A stretch of 64,000 bases of DNA from Caldilineaceae bacterium (GTDB lineage: Bacteria > Chloroflexota > Anaerolineae > Caldilineales > Caldilineaceae): the NCBI GenBank assembly GCA_022842065.1, contig JALHQH010000010.1:129072-193071 (forward strand), in the 5' to 3' direction. The stretch's first letter is position 1; every line of letters starts with the position of its first letter. Positions 9,750 to 17,687 of this stretch are shown piece after piece. Position numbers and translations under genes: made by a program. The notes below the pieces were generated by a model. It searched no databases. It had not been told where the DNA came from and worked only from the letters and a program-made list of their open reading frames with translations.

Positions 9750-9805
9750 GGCATCCCTCTCTACCTCGTACCACCCGCTTCACGTGCTACGCACCAACCC
9801 CATTG

Positions 9806-10981
9806 CTAACTAAAGTGGTTAAAGGCAAAAGTCCGGATGCGGTTACAAGCTTCTTCCAAACGATCCGCGGGGGCAACCAAGCTCAGCCGCATATAACCTT
9901 GCAAGGTAGGGCTAAAAGCATCACCCGGTAACATGGCGACATGGGCTTCGCTGCAAAGGCGGTCGGCAAAATCCATCGAGCTGAGTTTGCTGGGGCGGAT
10001 ATCGAGCAGGGCATACATGCCCCCTTCGGTCTCACAGCAGCGCAGGCCGGGCACATCCCCCAACATTTTATGCACCAGGTCGCGGCGTTGGCGGTAGGCT
10101 TGGCGCATCATCTCGACTTCGGTCACTTCATCGCTAAGCGCGGTGATCGCGCCATCCTGAATAAAGGGTGGCCCGCCATAGGCCATCACGGCAAGTAGAT
10201 TACCGGCGTGTTCAATCAACGCGGTTGGTCCAACGATCCAGCCAAGGCGCCAACCGGTCATCGCGTGGGATTTGGAGAGACTGGAAATGGTGATGCAACG
10301 ATCGGCAATATCCGCAATCGCAGCGGGGCTGGCGTGCGGGTGGCTAAAGGTAAAGTTGCTATAGACTTCGTCGGTGATTAGCCAGAGGTTGTGGCGCAGA
10401 GCAAGATCGGCCAACACTTCAATTTCATCGTGGCGTAAGACGGCACCGGTGGGATTATGGGGCGTATTAAAGAGAATTGCCCGTGTCTTTGGCGTAATCG
10501 CGGCCGCCACCTCATCGAGATCCGGGTGAAAATTCAGATGCGGTTGCAAACGCACATAGACTGGTGTTGCGCCCGTAGCACCCACGACGGGAGGATAGGT
10601 GCTGTAGACCGGATCACTCATGATCACTTCATCGCCGGTTTGTAAAGTGCACATGGCAGCCACATAGAGGCCACACTGCGCGCCCTGAACAACGGCCACG
10701 TTTTCGGGTCCAACAAGTTGACCGGTATGTTTATGGTGCTGGGTCGCAATGGCTTTGCGTAATGCTAACTCACCATTTGCCGGCGTGTAGTGGGTACGGC
10801 CGGCCCGCAGGCTCTGGATCGTACGCTCGACGATGGGTGCCGGGGTGACAAAATCGGGGTCACCGATAGTCAACAGAATCACATCTGCCCCTTCAGCAAT
10901 CAAGCGCCGCGCTTTACCATGCACATTCCAACCGCTATAGCCATCCCCAACAAGCCGATCCACCATCGCTGCATATTTCAT
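9806..10981 (-). CDS. PLP-dependent class I/II aminotransferase
   Basis: 391 aa, full length for the fold-type I aspartate aminotransferase family. Visible: LLTIGDPDFVTP near the N-terminus, the FNTPHNPTGAVL Asn/Pro loop, the ITDEVYSNFTF Asp/Tyr pair that contacts the cofactor, and the Schiff-base lysine in SSLSKSHAMTGWRLGW. The late Arg that binds the substrate carboxylate is in YMRLSLV. Amino acid specificity cannot be read. It leads a two-gene minus-strand unit with the HyuA C-terminal-like gene, which might hint at amino acid or hydantoin metabolism. Confidence 0.92.
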   Translation of the reverse strand: MKYAAMVDRLVGDGYSGWNVHGKARRLIAEGADVILLTIGDPDFVTPAPIVERTIQSLRAGRTHYTPANGELALRKAIATQHHKHTGQLVGPENVAVVQGAQCGLYVAAMCTLQTGDEVIMSDPVYSTYPPVVGATGATPVYVRLQPHLNFHPDLDEVAAAITPKTRAILFNTPHNPTGAVLRHDEIEVLADLALRHNLWLITDEVYSNFTFSHPHASPAAIADIADRCITISSLSKSHAMTGWRLGWIVGPTALIEHAGNLLAVMAYGGPPFIQDGAITALSDEVTEVEMMRQAYRQRRDLVHKMLGDVPGLRCCETEGGMYALLDIRPSKLSSMDFADRLCSEAHVAMLPGDAFSPTLQGYMRLSLVAPADRLEEACNRIRTFAFNHFS

Positions 10982-11144
10982 GAAGGTCTATCCGTTTTTT
11001 ACGCTATCTAAGCAATAAGGAACTGGAATCTTGTCTATCTGACGAATTACGCGGGTAATCGATGATTAGATGATTCGTAAGATTTAGTGGATTGTAGCAT
11101 ATCATGTGAATTGTGACACAATCCATCCCTTTATCCTGTATGCT

Positions 11145-11173
11145 TTGCAGGAAAGGGCAGAGCGAAGTATAAT
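11145..11173 (+). promoter_or_regulatory. Possible sigma-70 promoter for the BMP operon
   Basis: TATAAT at 11168-11173 is a perfect -10. The -35 position, 17 bp upstream (11145-11150), reads TTGCAG, matching only the TTG part. It would give a leader of roughly 225 nt before the lipoprotein start. Moderate support only. Confidence 0.35.
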
Positions 11174-11310
11174 TATTTTGTCTGATTACTTTCCACATTG
11201 GTTTAGCGCTGAAGGTGTGGCAATTGCTTGCAATCAGCTTTGTCAACGCATTTCTGTCAACGCATTATCGAGCATAGCTCACCGTTCAGCCATACAGCAT
11301 CACATTCATA

Positions 11311-11332
11311 GCGAATTCAGCACTGAATTCGC
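11311..11332. promoter_or_regulatory. Palindrome upstream of BMP gene (candidate operator)
   Basis: A perfect 9-bp inverted repeat gcgaattca-N4-tgaattcgc about 70 bp before the lipoprotein ATG. Size and placement fit a dimeric repressor site, but it would also fold as a short leader hairpin. Confidence 0.4.
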
Positions 11333-11403
11333 CCCTTGAATTCACCAGTTGCATTAACTGAGCAAATGCACAAACCGAATCACAAACAGGAGAAGTGTAA
11401 TCT

Positions 11404-12507
11404 ATGCAAAAGTCTAATCGTTTTCTGACGCTGCTTGGTCTGCTGTTGACCATGGCTTTGCTGGCCGCGGCCTGTGTCGCGCCAGTTGCCCCAAGTGGCA
11501 CAACTGAGGCCGCGGCGACCGAAGAACCAGCTGCTGAAGCAGCCGCTAGTGGGGAAGCCGTCGCCATGAAGATCGGCCTCGTCACCGATGTCGGTCGCGT
11601 CAACGACCGTAGCTTTAACCAGTCCGCTTGGGATGGCGTTTTGCAGGCTTGTGAGCAGATGGGGCTGGCCGAGGGCGAAGATTGCAAATATATCGAGACG
11701 CAAGATCCAGCCGACTATGCCGACAACATTCAACAATTCATCGACGGCGGTTACACCCTAATTGTGAGCGTCGGTTTTGCCCTGGGTGAAGCGACGATTG
11801 CCGCCGCCCAAGCAAACCCAGATGTCATGTTTATCGGCGTTGACCAATTCCAAGGCGAAACCCTGCCGAATCTCACCGGTCTGATCTTCCACGAAGATCA
11901 GTCGGGCTTCCTGGCTGGCGCACTGGCGGCCCAGCTTTCCCAAACCGGCCAGATTGCCGCCGTCTTGGGCACGGACTTGGTCCCACCAGTTGTGGCCTTT
12001 GGCCAGGGCTATGAGCTGGGGGCGAAGTACATCAACCCTGACATTACCGTTAGCACCACCTATCACCCCGGTGGGCTGGACAAAGCCTTTATCGATCCCG
12101 AATGGGGTGCCAGCACGGCCCGCCAGGCGTTGGATCAAGGCGCAGATGTAATCTTTGGGGCTGGTGGTAGCACCGGTAACGGCGCGCTACAGGAAGTCGC
12201 CGCAGCGGAGGGTGCCGGTACCGCGCTCTTCTGCATTGGCGTTGATACCGACCAATGGGAGACCCTAGAAGCCGCCCATCCCTGTCTGGTTTCCAGCGCG
12301 ATGAAGCTGATCACCCCTGGCGTTGTCGAATTGGCGACCCTGGCCAGTGAAGGCGCTTTCCCCGGCGGCAACTACTTTGGTGGTGCCGGGCTAGCCTCTT
12401 TCCACGATTTCGATGCAACCATCAGCCAGGAAATCAAGGACAAGTTGGCAGAGATCGACGCGGCGCTCAAGGATGGCAGCTTGGAGACCGGTTACAATCC
12501 TGGTTGA
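11404..12507 (+). CDS. BMP family ABC transporter substrate-binding lipoprotein
   Basis: 367 aa. A signal peptide ends in a lipobox (ALLAAACVAP), so the mature protein is tethered by a lipid Cys. An Ala/Glu-rich linker follows (about 30-55). The rest is the basic membrane protein fold: MKIGLVTDVGRVNDRSFNQS near the start, the DGGYTLIVSVGF strand, GLIFHEDQSGFLAGALAA and DVIFGAGGSTGNGALQ. The family (PnrA/BmpA/Med type) binds purine nucleosides. It is the first gene of an importer with two permeases and an ATPase. AGGAG about 10 bp before ATG supports the start. Confidence 0.93.
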   Translation: MQKSNRFLTLLGLLLTMALLAAACVAPVAPSGTTEAAATEEPAAEAAASGEAVAMKIGLVTDVGRVNDRSFNQSAWDGVLQACEQMGLAEGEDCKYIETQDPADYADNIQQFIDGGYTLIVSVGFALGEATIAAAQANPDVMFIGVDQFQGETLPNLTGLIFHEDQSGFLAGALAAQLSQTGQIAAVLGTDLVPPVVAFGQGYELGAKYINPDITVSTTYHPGGLDKAFIDPEWGASTARQALDQGADVIFGAGGSTGNGALQEVAAAEGAGTALFCIGVDTDQWETLEAAHPCLVSSAMKLITPGVVELATLASEGAFPGGNYFGGAGLASFHDFDATISQEIKDKLAEIDAALKDGSLETGYNPG

Positions 12508-12540
12508 TCGGGCACAGCCATGACACGATTCGTTAGTACA

Positions 12541-12770
12541 GTGTCAGCTAAGTTCTGCTAGATTAGCCACGGAGTGGCGGCAGAAGGTAGGCCAGCCTTA
12601 ATGGATATTAAAAATTAAATTCGGTAATCATAGGTCATCGCCTCCGGCGTGACAGCTTTCGGGATTACCAGATTATTTTCTTAACTTCCATAAAGGCTGG
12701 CATCCTAGGAACCGAGGGTTAAAACCCCCGGCTACCACCTGTCGTCACTCCGTGACTGATACGAAGGCTA
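12541..12770. repeat. Dispersed palindromic repeat, copy 1
   Basis: A composite imperfect inverted repeat. The left part reads agccacggagtggcggcag then aggtaggccagcctt. The right part carries the complement-like aaggctgg, then gtcgtcactccgtgact. A nested hairpin ggtaatc/gattacc lies inside. The same modules, in the other order, occur at 24731-24890. It has no coding capacity and looks like a small non-autonomous palindromic element inserted between the lipoprotein and permease genes. Confidence 0.6.
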
Positions 12771-12824
12771 ATCCCACAAAAATCCCCTGACACTGTTGCC
12801 CTCCCGTTTTGCTAAATCAAAAAA

Positions 12825-12872
12825 ACTTATGCTGGTCGGGCCATGCTGCAGCATGGCCCGACCAGCATAAGT
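12825..12872. repeat. Perfect 48-bp palindrome between BMP lipoprotein and permease genes
   Basis: Arms 12825-12848 and 12849-12872 are exact reverse complements with no spacer (acttatgctggtcgggccat and so on). It ends about 30 bp before the permease ATG. In RNA it would form a 20-plus bp stem and would be expected to stop or protect transcripts at the end of the lipoprotein message. That could give the usual excess of binding protein over permease. Confidence 0.85.
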
Positions 12873-12901
12873 CCTAACCTAAAGTGTACAACCAAAACCA
12901 C

Positions 12902-14020
12902 ATGAATCTACGTTTTCTACAACGGTTAGGACAAGCATTAATTATCCCAACGCTGGCGCTAGTCGCCGCATTAGCCTTGGGTGCGCTGATCATGCTGCTC
13001 TTTGGCGATGATCCGGTCAAAGCCTATCAGGGGCTCTTTGCTGGGGCCTTTGGCAGCGCGCGCGGCTGGTCAACCACCATTCGCAAAATGGTCCCGCTCT
13101 TGCTGACCGGCCTCGCCGTGGCGATCCCTTTTCGGGCCGGGCTTTTTAACATTGGAGCGTCGGGCCAATTTCTCATGGGGACGATTGCGTCCGTGGCGGT
13201 TGGCATCAATTTTGAAGGGTTGCCCCCTGTCATCCACCTGCCCTTGGCGATCCTGGCCGGGATTCTCGGTGGTATGATCTGGGGCGCGTTGCCGGGCCTG
13301 CTCAAGGTGACAACCGGTGCCCACGAAGTGATTGTGACGATCATGCTCAACTATGTGGCCTCGCTCTTTGCCGGTTGGACGGTTTACGCCGGTGGCACCC
13401 AAGGCCAAACGCCCGGGCCGCTCTGGGATTCAACCGCCCGCGCCGTTTCCGAAACGCCGGATGTGCTGGAAAGTGCGCGTTTGCCCTTTTTATTGGATGC
13501 GCCCTATCGTATTCATTGGGGCTTTATCCTGGCCTTGGTGGTGGCGCTATTAATGTGGTGGCTGATCTATAAGACGATCATCGGTTTCGAGATTCGCACC
13601 GTAGGGCAAAATTTGAAGGCGGCCCGTTATGCCGGCATGCGCGTCAACTGGACGATTGTGCTGACGATGATCATTGCTGGTGGGCTGGCCGGGCTGGCCG
13701 GGGGCATTGAAACGTTGGGGGTCAACTATAAGTTTGCCCCGGAATTCACCGGTTCGGTCGGCTTTGACGGAATTACAGTGGCGCTGCTGGGCCAAACCCA
13801 CCCGATTGGTGTCACCATTGCCGCCCTCTTACTCGGCGCGCTTGATGCCGGTGGCGCGCGCATGCAATTCGACTCGGGCGTCTCTGCCGACATTATTCAG
13901 GTGATCCAGGCCCTGGTGCTCGCCTTTGTCGCCGCCCCCTTATTGATTCGCACGATCTTCCGCCTACGCAAGCCCGCCGGGACGATTGAGTCCGCGCCAA
14001 CCGTCAGTTGGGGCAGCTAA
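12902..14020 (+). CDS. Nucleoside-type ABC transporter permease 1
   Basis: 372 aa, about nine or ten membrane helices, belonging to the BPD_transp_2 permeases that pair with BMP lipoproteins (YufP/NupB-like). Typical parts: IRKMVPLLLTGLAVAIPFRAG, FNIGASGQF, TGAHEVIVTIMLNY and the cytoplasmic coupling stretch RTVGQNLKAARYAGM. ATG at 12902 (MNLRFLQRL) is preferred; a GTG at 12884 in frame would add six residues. Neither has a strong ribosome site, in keeping with the large palindrome just upstream. Confidence 0.9.
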   Translation: MNLRFLQRLGQALIIPTLALVAALALGALIMLLFGDDPVKAYQGLFAGAFGSARGWSTTIRKMVPLLLTGLAVAIPFRAGLFNIGASGQFLMGTIASVAVGINFEGLPPVIHLPLAILAGILGGMIWGALPGLLKVTTGAHEVIVTIMLNYVASLFAGWTVYAGGTQGQTPGPLWDSTARAVSETPDVLESARLPFLLDAPYRIHWGFILALVVALLMWWLIYKTIIGFEIRTVGQNLKAARYAGMRVNWTIVLTMIIAGGLAGLAGGIETLGVNYKFAPEFTGSVGFDGITVALLGQTHPIGVTIAALLLGALDAGGARMQFDSGVSADIIQVIQALVLAFVAAPLLIRTIFRLRKPAGTIESAPTVSWGS

Positions 14021-14027
14021 GCATTTT

Positions 14028-14984
14028 ATGGCCATGATCAATACCTTTGACCGTTCGTTGAAAGTTATTGCCCGCAACCATGCTGATCTATTTTTGCGCT
14101 TAGCCCTGCCGAACATACCGTTGACCCTAATCAATCAGCCGGAAAATGTGGAATTGTCACTGCCCGTACAGCCGGTTGACTTTGTCCATCGTATGCTACA
14201 TCAAGGGCAGGAATGGTTGCTGCACATTGAATTTCAATTAGAACACTTCGCAGATTTCCCCCGGCGCATGTGCCATACGCATGGCGCCTTGACGCAGCAG
14301 TTCAAAATGCCGGTGCTGTCCTTTGCGGTTTATCTACAAAGGCGCAAAGCGCCGCTGCCCACGGAGTATCTGGTTGAAATCGACAACGTAGCCATCAATC
14401 GGTTTTCCTACCCAGTCATCAAGTTGTGGGAATATACAGACCAGATTCGTAATGGTCAGCTACGCGAGTTGGCACCACTGTTGGTGATGTTGGAGGAAGC
14501 CCCCACAGAAGAGACTTTACAAGTTGAGCGACAGCTGATTCTTGCTGAACCCGATCCAGACAAACGGGCAGACTTACTAGCAATCGCCGTCACCCTTGCC
14601 TCGCGCATGTTTGACCGAGAATTTTTACGAAGCTTCTTTCGAGAGGAGTTAGCCCAAATGCAACACGCAACGTTAATTGATGAATGGTTGGATGAGGCTG
14701 TGCAAAAAGCGGTCAAGGAAGCTGAAATCAGGGCAACCGCACAAGGTAAGATTGCAGGCATCAAGGAGTACGCAATTAGCAGTATCATACGTATTCTAAC
14801 CACTCGTTTTGCAATTTCTGTGATGCAAACAGAGACCGTCAAACAAAAATTGAACCAGATTACCAATCTCAATTTATTTGGCACAGTCGAAGAGCTTGCG
14901 CTCAGTTCCTTCAATTTTACCGAATTCAACCTTACGCTAGACGAACTGTTACAAACCCAAGCAACCACGGGATCGGGACAATGA
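14028..14984 (+). CDS. Rpn/YhgA-like PD-(D/E)XK nuclease family protein inside the ABC operon
   Basis: 318 aa. The N-terminal half follows the recombination-promoting nuclease/putative transposase family: DRSLKVIARNHADLFLRLAL, a DFVHR strand, then WLLHIEFQLEHFADFPRRM with the E-x-Q variant of the PD-(D/E)XK core. TEYLVEIDN and KLWEYTDQIRNGQLRELAPL follow. The C-terminus has a charged helix (EWLDEAVQKAVKEAEIRATA) typical of the longer members. It starts 8 bp after one permease and its stop overlaps the next permease start by 4 bp (ATGA), so it is now part of the operon. Nuclease activity is unproven; an insertion kept by translational coupling is the likely explanation. Confidence 0.75.
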   Translation: MAMINTFDRSLKVIARNHADLFLRLALPNIPLTLINQPENVELSLPVQPVDFVHRMLHQGQEWLLHIEFQLEHFADFPRRMCHTHGALTQQFKMPVLSFAVYLQRRKAPLPTEYLVEIDNVAINRFSYPVIKLWEYTDQIRNGQLRELAPLLVMLEEAPTEETLQVERQLILAEPDPDKRADLLAIAVTLASRMFDREFLRSFFREELAQMQHATLIDEWLDEAVQKAVKEAEIRATAQGKIAGIKEYAISSIIRILTTRFAISVMQTETVKQKLNQITNLNLFGTVEELALSSFNFTEFNLTLDELLQTQATTGSGQ

Positions 14985-16030
14985 GTCAACGCAGTTTCTT
15001 TCGCAGTACCTCTTTGCTCAGTGCAATCTTGATGATTGTGGTGTTGGTGCTGGCCTTTTTGGTCAACACCACCGCGCTACACGATAACACCTGGCTACGG
15101 GTGCTTTTTGACATTAGCACGATCAATTTTGCGCTGCGTGCGACGGTCCCCTTGATCCTGGGCGCGCTCAGCGGTATCCTCTGTGAGCGCTCAGGGATTA
15201 TCAACATTGGGATCGAAGGGATGATGTTGGCCGGCGCGTATGGGGCCTTTGTTGCCAAGGTCGCGACCAATGATTGGAATCTGACTGCCAGCCTGCTGGT
15301 GGGGGTATTGGCGGCGCTGGTGATTGGGGGGCTGATGGGTTGGCTGCACGCCCTGCTCTCGATTCGCTTTCGTATGGATCAGATCATCTCCGGCACGGTA
15401 TTGATTATTCTGGCGACTGGTTTCACCTCTTACCTCTTTAACCGCGATGCGGTGGCAGTGGGCAAATTTAGTGACATCTCGATTCCCCTGTTGGCGACCA
15501 TCCCGGTCGTTGGGGAATTTTTATTCCAGCTTTTCCGCAAACCACCCTTGACTTATCTTGCCCTTTTATTAGTGGTCGTCGTCCATGTTGCCCTCTTTTA
15601 CACCCGTTGGGGCTTGCGCACCCGTGCGGTTGGGGAACATCCACGCGCGGCGGACACCGTCGGCATCAATGTCAATCGCTATCGTTATGTCAACACGATC
15701 ATTGGCGGCATGTTGGCCGGGCTGGCGGGGGGCTTTTTGGTACTGGAAGCGGTTGGTCAATTTCAAGAGAATATGACGGCCGGGCGCGGCTTTACGGCAC
15801 TGGCCGCGATGATCTTTGGCAACTGGAATCCTTTTGGCGCGTTTGGGGCGTCACTGCTCTTTGGCTACACGATTGGGTTGCAAAATACGCTCCAAGAACT
15901 GGTGCCGATCCCCCGCCAATTTGTCAGCATGTTACCCTATGTCGTGACCATTGTGGCGGTCTCTGGCTTGGTCGGTCGGGTGCGCCCGCCGGCCGCCGAG
16001 GGTAAAGTTTACGAGACGGAGGGGCACTAG
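14981..16030 (+). CDS. Nucleoside-type ABC transporter permease 2
   Basis: 349 aa, about eight to nine helices, second BPD_transp_2 permease (YufQ/NupC-like). Visible: RATVPLILGALSGILCERSG, the INIGIEGMMLAGAYGAF motif that defines the family, the RFRMDQIISGTVL loop, and the coupling helix RAVGEHPRAADTVGINVNRY. Start codon overlaps the Rpn-like gene stop (ATGA), indicating translational coupling. Its stop lies 1 bp before the ATPase ATG. Confidence 0.92.
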   Translation: MSQRSFFRSTSLLSAILMIVVLVLAFLVNTTALHDNTWLRVLFDISTINFALRATVPLILGALSGILCERSGIINIGIEGMMLAGAYGAFVAKVATNDWNLTASLLVGVLAALVIGGLMGWLHALLSIRFRMDQIISGTVLIILATGFTSYLFNRDAVAVGKFSDISIPLLATIPVVGEFLFQLFRKPPLTYLALLLVVVVHVALFYTRWGLRTRAVGEHPRAADTVGINVNRYRYVNTIIGGMLAGLAGGFLVLEAVGQFQENMTAGRGFTALAAMIFGNWNPFGAFGASLLFGYTIGLQNTLQELVPIPRQFVSMLPYVVTIVAVSGLVGRVRPPAAEGKVYETEGH

Positions 16031-16031
16031 G

Positions 16032-17552
16032 ATGACCACGCAAGCACCTGTTCTCGAAATTCGCAATATCTCCAAACACTTTCCCGGTGTGATCGCCAAT
16101 GACAAGGTCAACCTGACCTTGCAGCATGGCGAAATTCTGGCGCTGCTCGGCGAAAATGGCGCGGGCAAGTCGACGTTGATGAATATCATCTACGGCCTCT
16201 ACCAGCCGACCAGCGGCGAGATTCTGGTCAACGGCAAGCCAGTGGTAATGCACAATCCCAACGACGCGATTGCGCTGGGCATTGGCATGGTCCATCAACA
16301 TTTCCAGCTCGTGCCGGTAATGACGGTGGCCGAAAATATTATGCTGGGCAGCGAGACGGTTAGCAATGGTTTCCTCAGTACGCGCACCGTCGCCAAACGG
16401 ATCGCTGAACTCTCCCACCGTTATAGCCTGGATGTCGATCCTTATGCCCTGGTCGAAGATCTGCCCGTGGGCATGCGCCAGCGCGTCGAGATTGTCAAGA
16501 CCCTTTACCGCAACGCCAACATTATTATCTTGGATGAGCCAACCGCAGTCTTGACCCCGCAGGAGATCGATGGGCTCTTTATGGTCATGGGCCAGCTTAA
16601 GCAGCAGGGCAAGTCGATCATTTTTATTACGCACAAGCTCAAAGAAGTGTTGCGGATTGCCGACCGGATCGCCGTGCTGCGTGGGGGCAAAGCGGTGGGC
16701 GAAGCTGACCCAAAGACCGCCACCCAGGCCACCCTTGCTTCGCTGATGGTCGGGCGCGAAGTGATCTTGACGGTGGACAAAACGCCGGCCAAACCCCAGT
16801 CCGTAGTGCTCGATCTCCAGCAAGTTAGCGCCCACGATGACTTGGGGCAGCCCGCCTTGCGCAAGGTCTCGTTCCAGGTCCACGCTGGCGAAATCATTGG
16901 CGTGGCCGGTGTACAGGGCAACGGGCAGACCGAGCTGGTGGAGGTGATCAACGGACTGCGCAAAGCCGACAGCGGGCAGATCACCATCGGTGGCATCGAG
17001 ATGACCAACGCCACCCCGCGCCAGATCACCGAAGTGGGCCAGAGTTGCCATGTCCCTGAAGATCGTCACGCCTATGGCATGGTTGACAGCTATAGTATTG
17101 CCGACAATCTGGTCTTGAACACCTACTACCAGCAGCCCTATGCGCGCGGACTAAGCATCAACACGCGGGCAATTCACGACCATGCCCAAAGTCTGGTCAA
17201 ACAGTTTGATGTGCGCACGCCCAGCGTGGAAACCGCAGGTGGGTCACTCTCTGGTGGCAATCAGCAGAAGATGGTGGTGGCACGCGAGTTCAGCCGGCCG
17301 ATTAAGTTGCTGATCGCGGCCCAACCCACCCGCGGCATTGACGTTGGCTCGATTGAATTTATCCATAATCAGATTGTGGCCAAACGCGATGCTGGTGTGG
17401 CGGTGCTGCTCGTCAGCTCAGAACTTGATGAAATTATGGCACTTGCCGACCGCATCGTTGTGATGTATAAAGGGGAAGTGATCGGCATCGTCGGGCGGGC
17501 GGAAGCCACCCGTGAAGGGCTTGGTTTGCTGATGGCTGGTGTCAGCCATTAA
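16032..17552 (+). CDS. Duplicated-domain ABC transporter ATPase (nucleoside/sugar type)
   Basis: 506 aa with two ABC cassettes in one chain, as in the ATPases of BMP-linked and ribose-type importers. Cassette 1: Walker A GENGAGKSTL, Q-loop MVHQHFQLVP, signature-like LPVGMRQRVEI, Walker B IIILDEPTAVL. Cassette 2: degenerate Walker A GVQGNGQTELV, signature SLSGGNQQKMVVAREF, and Walker B LLIAAQPTRGID, where the usual catalytic Glu is Gln, so this site is probably inactive. ATG at 16032 follows a GGAGG-rich stretch overlapping the permease stop. Last gene of the importer operon. Confidence 0.94.
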   Translation: MTTQAPVLEIRNISKHFPGVIANDKVNLTLQHGEILALLGENGAGKSTLMNIIYGLYQPTSGEILVNGKPVVMHNPNDAIALGIGMVHQHFQLVPVMTVAENIMLGSETVSNGFLSTRTVAKRIAELSHRYSLDVDPYALVEDLPVGMRQRVEIVKTLYRNANIIILDEPTAVLTPQEIDGLFMVMGQLKQQGKSIIFITHKLKEVLRIADRIAVLRGGKAVGEADPKTATQATLASLMVGREVILTVDKTPAKPQSVVLDLQQVSAHDDLGQPALRKVSFQVHAGEIIGVAGVQGNGQTELVEVINGLRKADSGQITIGGIEMTNATPRQITEVGQSCHVPEDRHAYGMVDSYSIADNLVLNTYYQQPYARGLSINTRAIHDHAQSLVKQFDVRTPSVETAGGSLSGGNQQKMVVAREFSRPIKLLIAAQPTRGIDVGSIEFIHNQIVAKRDAGVAVLLVSSELDEIMALADRIVVMYKGEVIGIVGRAEATREGLGLLMAGVSH

Positions 17553-17687
17553 GCGGTTAGTGTAGTATCAGTAGATCACAATGCCCGCTCTGAGGGGATT
17601 GGCAAATCCCCGGCTGGATCTGGCGAGCCCACCCGAGCGGTTGTGGTCGACTGAGTGTACTGTATAGTCTGGAGATCAAAGAAGATC

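Larger units (their letters stand above)
10982..11403. other. 422-bp divergent spacer upstream of the BMP lipoprotein gene
   Basis: No gene seen. It contains a possible promoter (11145-11173), a direct repeat of tgtcaacgcatt (11241-11252 and 11255-11266) and a palindrome at 11311-11332, all on the way to the BMP lipoprotein start. I looked for a purine-type riboswitch and found no recognisable conserved junction. Confidence 0.5.

Noticed and set aside
11089..11124. 7-bp inverted repeat ggattgt/acaatcc
   Set aside because: Short arms and a 22-nt loop in AT-rich DNA; expected by chance.
10982..11403. Purine riboswitch before the BMP operon
   Set aside because: I looked for a conserved three-way junction with loop-loop contacts and did not see it; only a weak promoter, a direct repeat and a palindrome.
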